64,000 bases of DNA from Carnobacterium_A antarcticum (GTDB lineage Bacteria; Bacillota; Bacilli; Lactobacillales; Carnobacteriaceae). Numbering within the stretch: the stretch's first letter is position 1; each line of letters starts with the position of its first letter. Below, piece by piece: positions 1-8,342 of this stretch. The translations under genes were made by a program, and so were the position numbers. Below the pieces are notes generated by a model that worked only from the letters and a program-made list of their open reading frames with translations, made no database searches and had not been told where the DNA came from. Location of the stretch: NCBI RefSeq assembly GCF_042658365.1, contig NZ_JBHSQC010000015.1; one strand, written 5' to 3'.

Positions 1-333
1 AATAATGACAGTTTTAGCTTTGTATTCTTTTTTACCGGCAATGACGGTTTTATACTCCCGTCCATCGATAATCTCTTTTACATCGCCATAAACATGTTCA
101 GCTCCAAATTGTTTTGAACCTTCATACATTTTTTCAGAAAGATCCGGACCTGTGATGCTGTTGAATCCTGGATAGTTTTCAATTTCAGCTGTATTGATCA
201 TTTGTCCTCCCGGAACACCGCGCTCCAGCATTAATGTGCTTAAATTGGATCGAGAAGCATAGAGAGCTGCCGTCAATCCGGCTGGACCTGCTCCAATAAT
301 CATAACATCATATATTTTTTCTTCTGTTTGCAT
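1..333 (-). CDS. trxB: Thioredoxin reductase, N-terminal part (cut by window edge)
   Basis: Only the first 111 residues are inside the window. They read MQTEEKIYDVMIIGAGPAG and onward, with the FAD-binding GxGxxG loop at residues 14-19, followed by a GGQM segment and an ENYPGF segment, all typical of bacterial NADPH-dependent thioredoxin reductase. The CxxC redox pair normally lies near residue 135 and is beyond the edge, so activity cannot be judged. The enzyme reduces thioredoxin in the cytosol. The ATG at 331-333 has AAGGAG a few bases upstream (341-346). It is the last visible gene of the hprK-side cluster, an order common in Lactobacillales. Confidence 0.93.
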   Translation of the reverse strand, partial: MQTEEKIYDVMIIGAGPAGLTAALYASRSNLSTLMLERGVPGGQMINTAEIENYPGFNSITGPDLSEKMYEGSKQFGAEHVYGDVKEIIDGREYKTVIAGKKEYKAKTVII

Positions 334-432
334 GTTAAATCTCCTTAAATTCATTTCTTACTGTCTACTTTATATCAAAAACGTCTTTTTTTCTACTTAT
401 TTGCTTACTAAATAAAAGTATTTGAACGAAAT

Positions 433-864
433 TTAAAAACCGTTCAGTTCTAGTTCAATCGTCTCTTTTAAATCCTCTGCTTCTTCTAAAAAATCGCCAT
501 CTGGTTCAAGTTCTAAATACAATACAACAAGTTCCAGTGCCGTTTCTAATTCATCAAGAAAAGCGTAGTTATTTGATTGAAAGTAATAAGCTTCTGGAAA
601 AATATCGCCGCTTTTTTCAATCAATTCTTCTAATATGTCGATAGATTCAGTGAATTCACCTGTATGTTGATGGCAGATGGCTAACTGGCAAAGAGCAAAA
701 ACTTTTTCTTCCTCGTTTTTGCTTAATGTAGCTGCACGTAAGAGGTAAGTTTTAGCACGAGACATATCATTTTTCTGAAAAGCTTTGATTCCACGTTGAA
801 AATAAAAATCACTGGTTGGATTAAATTGAATAATCGTAGCAGTTTTGTTTCGCCTATTTGCCAT
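433..864 (-). CDS. Tetratricopeptide-repeat protein of unknown function
   Basis: A soluble 143-residue protein with no signal peptide. Residues about 18-130 form paired amphipathic helices of TPR type (for example FYFQRGIKAFQKNDMSRAKTY and the repeat around CQLAICHQHTGEFTESIDIL), and the C-terminus is very acidic. TPR proteins are usually protein-binding scaffolds, and no partner can be named here. It sits between galU and trxB in the same direction. The hairpin at 943-984 probably separates it from galU, so it may have its own promoter. Start ATG at 862-864 has a GGGGAAAG ribosome site upstream. Confidence 0.75.
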   Translation of the reverse strand: MANRRNKTATIIQFNPTSDFYFQRGIKAFQKNDMSRAKTYLLRAATLSKNEEEKVFALCQLAICHQHTGEFTESIDILEELIEKSGDIFPEAYYFQSNNYAFLDELETALELVVLYLELEPDGDFLEEAEDLKETIELELNGF

Positions 865-942
865 GTGCTTTCCCCGCTTTCTAGCAACTAATTTTGATAA
901 ATAAGTATACCATAACCCGCTCTTTTTTGATAGCCAAAAAAA

Positions 943-984
943 AGAAACAGAGCACCGCCAGAAGCCGGCAGCTCTGTTTCTTTA
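943..984 (-). terminator. Intrinsic terminator after galU
   Basis: Inverted repeat AAAGAAACAGAGC / GCTCTGTTTCTTT around a GC-richer loop. On the minus strand it is followed by a T-run (A-run at about 938-945 on the plus strand). It lies 26 bases past the galU stop. Confidence 0.8.
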
Positions 985-1009
985 AACCATCTTTTTTGCT
1001 TTCTTGCGG

Positions 1010-1930
1010 TTAATTTATTGCTTCTGTTTTTACATCAGCAGACTTAGCATCATCGTCTTCAAGTTTTTGTCCTAATTCAATAATGTACTCACGTAAAGCA
1101 TCTTTAACTTCATTGTGTTTCAAACCATATTGAATGCTGGTTTTCAAGAAACCAAATTTATCGCCGACATCGTACCGCGTTCCTTTAAACTCATGCGCAA
1201 ATACACGTTGAGTTTTATTCAATGTATCAATGGCATCGGTTAGTTGGATTTCTCCGCCAGCGCCTGGTTCTTGCTTTTCTAAAATTTCAAATATTTCTGG
1301 AGTCAGCAAGTAACGACCAATAATGGCTAAATCGCTTGGTGCGTCTTCCGGGTTTGGTTTTTCCACAAAACGGCGTACATTATAAGTCGTTTCATCGACT
1401 TGAGCTTCTGGATCAATGATTCCGTATTTAGAAGTATCTTCATGAGGCACTTTCATCACGGCAATGTTTGAAGCGTGGGTTTTGTCATAACCGTTGATCA
1501 ATTGTTTTGTCAAAGGCACTTCATCTTCCATCAAGTCATCGCCCAGCATGACTACAAAAGGTTCATTTCCTACAAAAGCTTTTGCTTGTAAGACAGCATG
1601 TCCCAATCCTTTTGGATAAGACTGACGAACAAAGAACAAGTTTAAGCCGGTCGTTTCTTCAACCAATTCCAATAAAGCTAATTTATCTTTTGCTTTAAGG
1701 TTTTCTTCTAATTCAGGATTCGAGTCAAAGTGGTCTTCGATCGGTCGTTTGCTTTTTCCGGTAACGATCAAAATATCTTCAATTCCTGAATTGATGGCTT
1801 CTTCTACAATAAATTGAATCGTTGGTTTGTCTACGATCGGCAGCATTTCTTTTGCCATTGCTTTTGTTGCTGGTAAAAATCGTGTTCCTAAACCTGCAGC
1901 CGGGATGACTGCTTTACGTACTTTTTGCAT
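1010..1930 (-). CDS. galU: UTP--glucose-1-phosphate uridylyltransferase
   Basis: 306 residues, usual family length. The nucleotide-binding signature GLGTRFLPATKAMAKEM lies at residues 13-29 and the metal-binding aspartates are in VMLGDDLM near residue 130. GalU makes UDP-glucose from UTP and glucose-1-phosphate, feeding teichoic acid glycosylation, glycolipid anchors and galactose metabolism. An acidic tail after residue 290 is not conserved in the family as I know it. It follows gpsA by 38 bases, with GGAGGAATTAAAAAT before its ATG, and is probably the last gene of the hprK-lgt-ppaX-gpsA-galU transcript. Confidence 0.95.
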   Translation of the reverse strand: MQKVRKAVIPAAGLGTRFLPATKAMAKEMLPIVDKPTIQFIVEEAINSGIEDILIVTGKSKRPIEDHFDSNPELEENLKAKDKLALLELVEETTGLNLFFVRQSYPKGLGHAVLQAKAFVGNEPFVVMLGDDLMEDEVPLTKQLINGYDKTHASNIAVMKVPHEDTSKYGIIDPEAQVDETTYNVRRFVEKPNPEDAPSDLAIIGRYLLTPEIFEILEKQEPGAGGEIQLTDAIDTLNKTQRVFAHEFKGTRYDVGDKFGFLKTSIQYGLKHNEVKDALREYIIELGQKLEDDDAKSADVKTEAIN

Positions 1931-1968
1931 ATTTTTAATTCCTCCAATACGATAATAGCTTTTGGTCT

Positions 1969-2976
1969 TTAGTGACCTTCCGATTTTCCGCCTCGTGTCA
2001 TCAAAGACACTACAGCTTCTTTTACATCTGCTTCATTATACAACACTTTATAAATTGCTGCAGTAATCGGCATCTCGATACCTTTTTCTTGAGCCAATTC
2101 ATAAGCGGCTTTAGTGGTTGAGATTCCTTCAACAACCATTTCCATCTTATCTAGAACTTCTGCTACTGTTTTTCCTTGCCCTAGCAAATTGCCAGCTTGC
2201 CAGTTTCTTGAATGGATACTGGTGCAAGTGACGATCAAATCTCCAACCCCGCTGAGCCCTAAGAATGTAATGGGGTCTGCCCCAAAAGCTACTCCTAATC
2301 GGCTGATTTCAGCTAGCCCTCGTGTCATCAAAGCGGCCTTAGCATTGTCTCCATAGCCTAAACCGTGAAGTGCCCCAGCTCCCACAGCAATAATGTTTTT
2401 TAATGCTGCCCCTAGTTCCACTCCAACAATATCTTGATTGGTGTACACTCTAAAATAATCATTCATAAAGAGATCTTGTACAAATTCAGCCGATTCTTGA
2501 TGGGTTGAAGCGGCTGTAATAGTGGTCAAATCTTTGACAGCTACTTCTTCAGCATGACTGGGACCAGATAAAGCTACAACAGCTGTGCGCTTATCAGTCG
2601 GAATTTCTTCTTCTAAAATAATGGAAATCCGTTTGTGCGTTTCTTGTTCTAATCCTTTACTAGCATGAATGATGATGGTCGGTTTTGTTAAATAAGCCGC
2701 TACATTTCGTGCTACTTCACGTATCGCTTTTGTGGGAACAACAAACAACACTGCATCTGCTTCTTCAAGCACCGATGCCAGATCTTGATACGCTTTGATT
2801 CGTTTCGAAAGGATCGTTTTAGGTAAGTACGCTTTATTCGTGTGTTGCTGATTGATTTCTGCTACTTGGCTCGCTTTATGGCTCCACAAACGAACCTCAT
2901 GTCCATTTTCTTCAAGAACCATCGCTAAGGCCGTTCCCCAAGAACCTGCCCCGAGCACAGCAATTTTTTTTGCCAT
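1969..2976 (-). CDS. gpsA: NAD(P)-dependent glycerol-3-phosphate dehydrogenase
   Basis: 335 residues when started at the ATG at 2974-2976, which has AAAGGAG at 2988-2994. The open frame extends 14 codons further upstream but lacks a ribosome site, so the shorter start is preferred. The Rossmann loop GAGSWGTA is at residues 9-16, the SKGLE segment near 106 and the catalytic lysine in ALKNIIAVGAG near residue 193. The enzyme converts dihydroxyacetone phosphate to sn-glycerol-3-phosphate, the backbone for phospholipid and glycerol-phosphate teichoic acid. It begins 22 bases after the ppaX stop. Confidence 0.95.
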   Translation of the reverse strand: MAKKIAVLGAGSWGTALAMVLEENGHEVRLWSHKASQVAEINQQHTNKAYLPKTILSKRIKAYQDLASVLEEADAVLFVVPTKAIREVARNVAAYLTKPTIIIHASKGLEQETHKRISIILEEEIPTDKRTAVVALSGPSHAEEVAVKDLTTITAASTHQESAEFVQDLFMNDYFRVYTNQDIVGVELGAALKNIIAVGAGALHGLGYGDNAKAALMTRGLAEISRLGVAFGADPITFLGLSGVGDLIVTCTSIHSRNWQAGNLLGQGKTVAEVLDKMEMVVEGISTTKAAYELAQEKGIEMPITAAIYKVLYNEADVKEAVVSLMTRGGKSEGH

Positions 2977-2998
2977 TGTTTTCCTATCTCCTTTACCT

Positions 2999-3664
2999 TC
3001 AGCTCTTTTCATTACCAACGAGCTGATGAGTCAAAACCAGTTCCGTTAATTCTTCCATTGTGTGCACAATAAAAGACGGAGCATATGGTGCTATTTCTTC
3101 CAACGTTTTTTCCGACCAGCCAACAAAAACACCTGGAATTCCAGCGTTCTTTGCGGACAGAATATCATGGAAGTTATCGCCGACCATAATCGTGGTTTCT
3201 TTACGGCAATTGAGCCGTGACATCGCTACAAGAATCGGCTCCGGGTCTGGTTTAGGATGAGTGTAATCCATTCCACCTACAACGGTATCGAATAATCCAT
3301 CTAATCCCAACAATTTGATGCCTTTTAACAAGGTATCGTTTCGTTTTGTTGAAACAACACCCAACTGGATCCTGTTTTGTTTCAGTAATCTCAAACTATT
3401 TTGTACGCCGTCGAACAACGTTACCAATTCATCATGGTACAGTTCGTTAAATGCCCGGTATTTAGCTATCATAGTTTCTTTTTCAGCAAAATTGATGTTG
3501 CTGTAAATCAAATCCAAAGGCGGACCATTAAAAGCCCGGACTTTTTCTGCATCGTATTCTCCAGGATAATATTCTTCTAAAACCTCTAAATGAGAACGTC
3601 TGATCAATTCGTTCGTATCGGCTAATGTTCCATCAAAATCAAATAACACTGTTTCAATTTTCAC
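2999..3664 (-). CDS. ppaX: HAD-family pyrophosphatase PpaX
   Basis: Haloacid dehalogenase fold with motif I DFDGTLADT (residues 9-17), motif II VVSTKRN, the motif III lysine in HPKPDP and motif IV MVGDNFHD. PpaX hydrolyses pyrophosphate released when HprK dephosphorylates seryl-HPr, and the hprK-lgt-ppaX order supports this assignment over a phosphoglycolate phosphatase. The start chosen is GTG at 3662-3664 because AAGGAG sits 8 bases upstream. A longer frame to a TTG at 3691 would place that ribosome site inside the gene. That gives 221 residues and a 29-base gap from lgt. Confidence 0.88.
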   Translation of the reverse strand: MKIETVLFDFDGTLADTNELIRRSHLEVLEEYYPGEYDAEKVRAFNGPPLDLIYSNINFAEKETMIAKYRAFNELYHDELVTLFDGVQNSLRLLKQNRIQLGVVSTKRNDTLLKGIKLLGLDGLFDTVVGGMDYTHPKPDPEPILVAMSRLNCRKETTIMVGDNFHDILSAKNAGIPGVFVGWSEKTLEEIAPYAPSFIVHTMEELTELVLTHQLVGNEKS

Positions 3665-3693
3665 TACTAAAACTCCTTGCTGTTTTTTCAACT

Positions 3694-4548
3694 CTATTTT
3701 TCAGTTAGTTTTTCTTTTTCAATTGGTTCCATGCCCTCTAAGTAATAAGGCTTCGGTGGGTAATCTTGGCGCCGGATAAACCAGACAACGATTCCTCCAA
3801 TAAATAAAATGACCGACAAGGCTTGTGACACACGCAGCCAATCTAACAACCATAAGCTATCGGTTCTTAATCCTTCGATAAAGAAGCGTCCCAACGAATA
3901 CCATAAAACATACGTCAACGCTACCTCTCCGCGTCGCAACAAGTGTTTGCGTTGTCTCAAAACGAGGATAACAAAAAAACCTAAGAGACTCCATAGCGAT
4001 TCATATAAGAAGGTTGGATGGTAATAGACACCGCTGATGTTCATTTGATTGATGATAAATTCAGGTAAATGAAGCTTTTCTAAAAAGCTAAGAGAAACTT
4101 CTCCGCCATGAGCTTCTTGGTTGATGAAGTTGCCCCAGCGGCCAATGGCTTGTGCTAACAACACATTTGGCGCTAAAATGTCCAACAACAACCAAATGGG
4201 AATACCTTTTTTCTTAGCAAACCAATAAACGGTCAATCCGCCGGCAATCAAACCGCCATAGATAGCAATCCCGCCATTCCAAATCGCTAAGATTTGATCA
4301 GGATTTTGCAGGTAATACCCCAGTTCGAATAAGACGTAATAAAGCCGGGCGCCTATAAAAGCAATCGGCAAAGCCCATAATGCTATATCAATAATACTGT
4401 CGCCTTCAAGTCCGCGCTTTTCCGCTTCTCGCATGCTTAAAAAAATGGCCACAAAAATAGCAGAAGCAATAATCACCCCATACCAATGAACTTCAAGCGG
4501 TCCTAATGAAAATGCAATCGGGTTGATTGCACTGAATAAAAAGTTCAT
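3694..4548 (-). CDS. lgt: Prolipoprotein diacylglyceryl transferase
   Basis: 284 residues with about seven membrane segments. The Lgt signature GRWGNFINQEAHGG lies at residues 136-149, and the family HWYG motif at about 21-24. Lgt transfers diacylglycerol from phosphatidylglycerol to the lipobox cysteine of prolipoproteins at the outer face of the cytoplasmic membrane. Likely substrates in this same window are the two PstS proteins and the small lipoprotein at 50.8 kb. It starts 19 bases after hprK and shares its transcript. Confidence 0.96.
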   Translation of the reverse strand: MNFLFSAINPIAFSLGPLEVHWYGVIIASAIFVAIFLSMREAEKRGLEGDSIIDIALWALPIAFIGARLYYVLFELGYYLQNPDQILAIWNGGIAIYGGLIAGGLTVYWFAKKKGIPIWLLLDILAPNVLLAQAIGRWGNFINQEAHGGEVSLSFLEKLHLPEFIINQMNISGVYYHPTFLYESLWSLLGFFVILVLRQRKHLLRRGEVALTYVLWYSLGRFFIEGLRTDSLWLLDWLRVSQALSVILFIGGIVVWFIRRQDYPPKPYYLEGMEPIEKEKLTEK

Positions 4549-4567
4549 TTTCTAATCTCCATTTCTA

Positions 4568-5503
4568 TTAAACTTGTTCAGAATTATTTTTGATCAATTT
4601 TTCAAGATTTTTTTCGAATGTTTCGGTTGCATTATACCCCATTTTTTTCGCTCTGTAGTTCATAGCTGCGGCTTCAATGATCACTGCTAAATTACGCCCT
4701 GTTTTTACGGGGATCGAAACTAATGGAACGTCAACATTAAAGATTCGTCTCTTGCCGTCGCCGCTGCCCAAACGATCAAATTTAGTATTTTTATCCCATA
4801 ATTCTAAATTGACAATTAAATTAACGGTCTTGCTCAAACGAATGGAGCCTACTCCAAATAAGTTTACAACATCAATAATTCCGATGCCGCGTATTTCAAG
4901 TAAATGCCGCAATATTTCCGGCGGTTCTCCTACGATTCGATTTTCATCCAGCATATGCAATTCTACCCGATCATCAGCTACTAAACGGTGACCTCTTTGA
5001 ATCAATTCGAGTGCTGTTTCACTTTTCCCGACACCGCTGTCGCCTGTGATCATAACGCCCATTCCATAAATATCGATCAAAACCCCATGAACGGACATGC
5101 GTTCAGCTAAGCGTTCTTCTAGAAAATTTGTCACATTACTGGCTAAACGAGTCGTTGAATGTGATGAAGACAGCAATGGAATTTCTTTTTCCACAGTAGC
5201 TTGAATCAACTCATCTGGCAACGTTAAATTACGTGAAACTAAAAACGCAGGAGTATTCGGTTGGCACATCCGCCGAAAGACCATCAATCGTTCATCGCTT
5301 GACATGCGTTCGGAAAATGAAATTTCCGTTCTTCCAAATAATTGGATTCGTTCTTGCGGGTAATAATTAAAGTAACCCGTCAATTCTAACCCTGGTCTTG
5401 AAAGATCATTGGTTACGATCGAACGTCCTAAGAATTCCTCTCCATTATGTACTTTTAAATCAAGAGCATCCACTAATTCCTTTACGGTTACACTATTAGT
5501 CAT
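4568..5503 (-). CDS. hprK: HPr kinase/phosphorylase
   Basis: 311 residues, full length. The P-loop GDSGVGKS is at residues 154-161, a conserved histidine precedes it at 139, and the HprK signature LEIRGIGIIDV is at 202-212. HprK phosphorylates and dephosphorylates Ser46 of HPr and so controls carbon catabolite repression through CcpA. It is the first gene of the lgt-ppaX-gpsA-galU group. GGAGAATAGAAG precedes the ATG. Confidence 0.97.
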   Translation of the reverse strand: MTNSVTVKELVDALDLKVHNGEEFLGRSIVTNDLSRPGLELTGYFNYYPQERIQLFGRTEISFSERMSSDERLMVFRRMCQPNTPAFLVSRNLTLPDELIQATVEKEIPLLSSSHSTTRLASNVTNFLEERLAERMSVHGVLIDIYGMGVMITGDSGVGKSETALELIQRGHRLVADDRVELHMLDENRIVGEPPEILRHLLEIRGIGIIDVVNLFGVGSIRLSKTVNLIVNLELWDKNTKFDRLGSGDGKRRIFNVDVPLVSIPVKTGRNLAVIIEAAAMNYRAKKMGYNATETFEKNLEKLIKNNSEQV

Positions 5504-5713
5504 CTTCTATTCTCCTCTGCATTCAACGAATTGGTTGTGCTTTTATTTCTTTGAATACCTTCTTTTCAGCTTTCTAAGTTCATTGCTTATGCTCTCCAGT
5601 TTACCATTTTAGGTGGCATGAATAAAGGATATCGCTGCAATTCCAATTAAAAAAAGAAAATACCTCTGTTTCTGGCTGAATGCCTTTTCAGAAGTACGTT
5701 TTATCTATCCTAA

Positions 5714-5744
5714 TAAAAAAAGGCGCGGCTTTATACCCACGCCT
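5714..5744 (-). terminator. Intrinsic terminator after the yvlD-like gene
   Basis: On the minus strand, an 8-base stem AGGCGTGG / CCGCGCCT (one G-U pair) with an 8-base loop, followed by a run of seven T. It closes the DUF4097-pspC-yvlD operon. Confidence 0.85.
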
Positions 5745-5768
5745 TACTGCTCTTTAATTGTTGCTTGC

Positions 5769-6125
5769 CTATCTTCGATTGTCTGACGTAATGCGACTGC
5801 TGATCAGTGTATTAGCCAGCGACATTAAAATGGCTACCCAAATCGCTGTTCCAAATGTTCTGAACTGGAAACCTGAACCAACGATCGCTGCCGTCAAACT
5901 TAACATTCCCGCATTGATAATGATGCTAAACAATCCTAACGTAAGGATCGTTATCGGCAAGGACAGTAAAACTAAGATAGGCTTTACTGCCATATTCAGT
6001 AATGCCAGTACTAAACTAGCACCTAAAGCAATCCAAATGTTCTCCACATAAAAGGAGTTTTGGAAAAAGCCTGATAACGCTAGAAATAATAGAGCATTAA
6101 CGATAACTCCTTGCCACAGTTTCAT
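5769..6125 (-). CDS. yvlD: Phage-holin-family membrane protein, YvlD type
   Basis: 118 residues, almost entirely four hydrophobic helices with short loops, matching the YvlD/PF04020 holin-like family (the run of NMAVKPILVLLSLPITILTLGLF-like residues is diagnostic). It is not expected to be a real phage holin. In Bacillus the yvl genes belong to a cell-envelope stress operon. It overlaps the upstream pspC-like gene by one base, so the pair is translationally linked. Molecular function is unknown. Confidence 0.82.
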   Translation of the reverse strand: MKLWQGVIVNALLFLALSGFFQNSFYVENIWIALGASLVLALLNMAVKPILVLLSLPITILTLGLFSIIINAGMLSLTAAIVGSGFQFRTFGTAIWVAILMSLANTLISSRITSDNRR

Positions 6126-6418
6126 TAAAAGTCACTCCAATCATCATCGGTCACTTTTTCGGCTTCTTTAACTTTTTCAGCTTCTTTACGGGGTCTTTTG
6201 TTTGGTGTATGGAAATCTTTAAATTTTCCTGATCCCGGTGCTTCCGGAATGACTATCGCTAAAAGGATATACAAAATAATCGGCGAACCAAACCCGAAAA
6301 AGATAGCAATCGCGTAAAGGATACGCAAAATACTTGGATCAAAGCCAAAATATTCAGCTATTCCTGCTAAGACACCGCTGACCATTTTATTTTCTCTTGA
6401 TTTTGTTAATTTTTTCAT
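6125..6418 (-). CDS. PspC-domain membrane protein (YvlC-like)
   Basis: 97 residues. Residues 1-60 are a PspC domain, KLTKSRENKMVSGVLAGIAE followed by a hydrophobic hairpin ending in IVIPE. The tail is charged (KRPRKEAEKVKEAEK). PspC proteins sense or buffer membrane stress, and in Firmicutes stand-alone PspC genes often sit in LiaR/CesR-type or SigW regulons. The gene lies between the DUF4097 gene and the yvlD-like gene, 81 bases downstream of the former. Confidence 0.85.
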   Translation of the reverse strand: MKKLTKSRENKMVSGVLAGIAEYFGFDPSILRILYAIAIFFGFGSPIILYILLAIVIPEAPGSGKFKDFHTPNKRPRKEAEKVKEAEKVTDDDWSDF

Positions 6419-6499
6419 CTCTTTTCACCTCTTTATATTGGTATTAGTTTACTGAGAAATGCGGCTTACGTCAACATTTCTCCATCACTTTTTGCTTTT

Positions 6500-8053
6500 T
6501 TATTCAGTATCTTTCAATAAGATATTTCCGGTTGTTGTACTAACGATCAAGGTAACCGGTGCACTTTCTAAATAACGTCTGAATTCAGACAATTGGTTTG
6601 TGCGGTCTTTCTTTTCTTTCACGATTTCGATATTTTCCATCCGGTTTTGAATCGTGCCTAAATTGCTTTTGGCATTTCCTTCTACACTCAACTCTTTTGG
6701 CAATGAAACTTTTACAGTACCGTTGACTGATGTAGCCTCTAAGCGTTTCAATTCTTCTCCCGAAATCGTTACTTTTACAGTGCCGTTAACCGTTGATAAA
6801 TTCGCTCCTTGGATATCGCCTCGTGTGACGATTCCGCCATTGATGCTGTTGACCACAAGATCACGGATTTTGCTATCGATAACTGTAACCGTACCATTTA
6901 CACCTTCTGTTTCCAGCATCGTTGCCGTTACTTTCTCAAAAAACATATTGCCATTCGTGCATTTGACATAAATGTCTTTGCCTTCGAACGCTTCGAACTT
7001 CACATTTCCATTCAATAACTTAATAGCCGAATGATCATACATTCTTTCAGGAAGATAGAAAACAACATCGCAACGAATGCGTTTGTTCGGCACATGGAAC
7101 AAGACTTTTTCTTCTGAAACTTCTACTGTACTGCGTTTTAAGAAAGCTTCAAATGGGCTGTCAGAATCGATTTTGCCATAAATCTTGATATCTGTTTCAA
7201 TTTTAATGTCTTCGCTGTCCCAGTTTTTAAAAAGAACGTCGCCATTGGCCACTTTGACATCAAGAATCGTCGCTGTGCTAGCCGGGTAATTGAATTCGTG
7301 TGTCAGTTTTGTAGCAGCTAGACCTGGTACACGAATGTTCACATCTTTCCAATCCATATTGTCCATCACTGTTGAAAAAGTATTTTTCATTAATTTGCCA
7401 AATTGGTTCCCGACTTCGGACATCTTCCCGCCTACTTGATTAAGCGTTTCGTTAGCGGCATCTTTCCAATCGTCTGGAATTTCAAATTTATCTGTGATTT
7501 GTTTCTTTTGAGTTCCCCATTGTTTTTGTCTAACGGTGCGCAGCTTTTCATTTAACGCTGCTTTGTCTTCTTTAAGATCGTTCAATTGTGCTTCAAGTTC
7601 TTCGATTTCTTGGCTTAATTTTTTTAATTCCGGTTCTTTTTCTGAATCCAATTCATCTAAATCTTCCATTGTTTCCAGCACCATCAGTTTTTCTTCTGCT
7701 CGCTTCAATTGAAGGTCAAGGTCGGTAATCTCTGCGTTTTTCACATCTAATTGAGCAGAATAACGAGAGGCTTCATTAGCCAGTTCTTCCAAAATAGCTT
7801 CTAAACGAATACGGTCTTTTTCTTGTTCCGCTTCATATTGTTCTTCACCTGCTTGAAAATCTTCTTCCGCTTCAGGCGCTTCAGGTTCAATCACAGGTTC
7901 TTTTGGCGGAATCGGTTTTTGAACATTTGACTGATCTTTTTTGACAGCTTCTTTACCTTCTTTTTTGGCAATGTTTTCAAGCAAGGTCAATGCTTCTTCA
8001 GTCGAAATGATTCCTTGTTTAACTAAATCTAGGATTCTTTCTCTTTCTTTCAT
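6500..8053 (-). CDS. DUF4097-family protein with long coiled coil (YvlB/LiaG-like)
   Basis: 517 residues, soluble, no signal peptide. Residues 1-33 form a short helical hairpin of SHOCT/YvlB-N type (RILDLVKQGIISTEEALTLL). Residues about 55-80 are acidic and low complexity, and 80-180 form a strongly charged coiled coil. Residues about 245-517 are beta-rich repeats with many V-x-G-T-V turns (NGTVTVIDSK, NGTVKVTISG), the DUF4097 adhesin-like beta-solenoid. Without a secretion signal the solenoid is probably cytoplasmic. It heads the pspC-yvlD operon, which points to an envelope-stress role. The coiled coil makes it longer than the roughly 365-residue Bacillus YvlB as I recall it. Confidence 0.8.
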   Translation of the reverse strand: MKERERILDLVKQGIISTEEALTLLENIAKKEGKEAVKKDQSNVQKPIPPKEPVIEPEAPEAEEDFQAGEEQYEAEQEKDRIRLEAILEELANEASRYSAQLDVKNAEITDLDLQLKRAEEKLMVLETMEDLDELDSEKEPELKKLSQEIEELEAQLNDLKEDKAALNEKLRTVRQKQWGTQKKQITDKFEIPDDWKDAANETLNQVGGKMSEVGNQFGKLMKNTFSTVMDNMDWKDVNIRVPGLAATKLTHEFNYPASTATILDVKVANGDVLFKNWDSEDIKIETDIKIYGKIDSDSPFEAFLKRSTVEVSEEKVLFHVPNKRIRCDVVFYLPERMYDHSAIKLLNGNVKFEAFEGKDIYVKCTNGNMFFEKVTATMLETEGVNGTVTVIDSKIRDLVVNSINGGIVTRGDIQGANLSTVNGTVKVTISGEELKRLEATSVNGTVKVSLPKELSVEGNAKSNLGTIQNRMENIEIVKEKKDRTNQLSEFRRYLESAPVTLIVSTTTGNILLKDTE

Positions 8054-8135
8054 GGTGATATTCCTCCTTATGATATTCCATCTGCTAGCAATTTTTTAAG
8101 TGACATATTCGATAGGGTTTCTTTGTTCTGTCTCT

Positions 8136-8200
8136 ATTATGCTTGACTAGGGACTTTTTGTCATAGGACTTTAGAACGATTTTCGTATCCTTACTTAGTC
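8136..8200 (-). promoter_or_regulatory. Promoter of the DUF4097-pspC-yvlD operon with upstream dyad
   Basis: On the minus strand, ATGACA (8159-8164) and CATAAT (8136-8141) are separated by 17 bases, a good housekeeping promoter. Just upstream is a GACTttAG ... CTtAGTC inverted repeat (8167-8174 and 8194-8200), which could be an activator site for a LiaR/CesR-like regulator. The promoter is seen in sequence and the regulator is inferred. Confidence 0.5.
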
Positions 8201-8273
8201 TGAACCTTGTGATTCCCGGCTTCTAGCTTTATTTTACCATGAATTCGAAAACTATAGCTATTAAAAGCTTATC

Positions 8274-8312
8274 CAAAAAAAGGAGCTGAGTTTGATGCTT
8301 TCTCAGCTCCTT
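8274..8312 (-). terminator. Intrinsic terminator after uvrA
   Basis: AGGAGCTGAG / CTCAGCTCCT inverted repeat with a short loop. The run of A at 8275-8281 gives the T-run on the minus strand. Confidence 0.85.
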
Positions 8313-8342
8313 CACCTATTCTAATATACGTTTCACTTAATT

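Noticed and set aside
2999..3691. Longer ppaX start at TTG 3691
   Set aside because: It would put the strong AAGGAG inside the gene, and the GTG at 3664 is better placed and gives the normal family N-terminus.
5769..6125. Phage holin indicating prophage
   Set aside because: The family name is holin-like, but no phage genes are nearby and the operon partner is PspC, so it is the YvlD stress-operon type.
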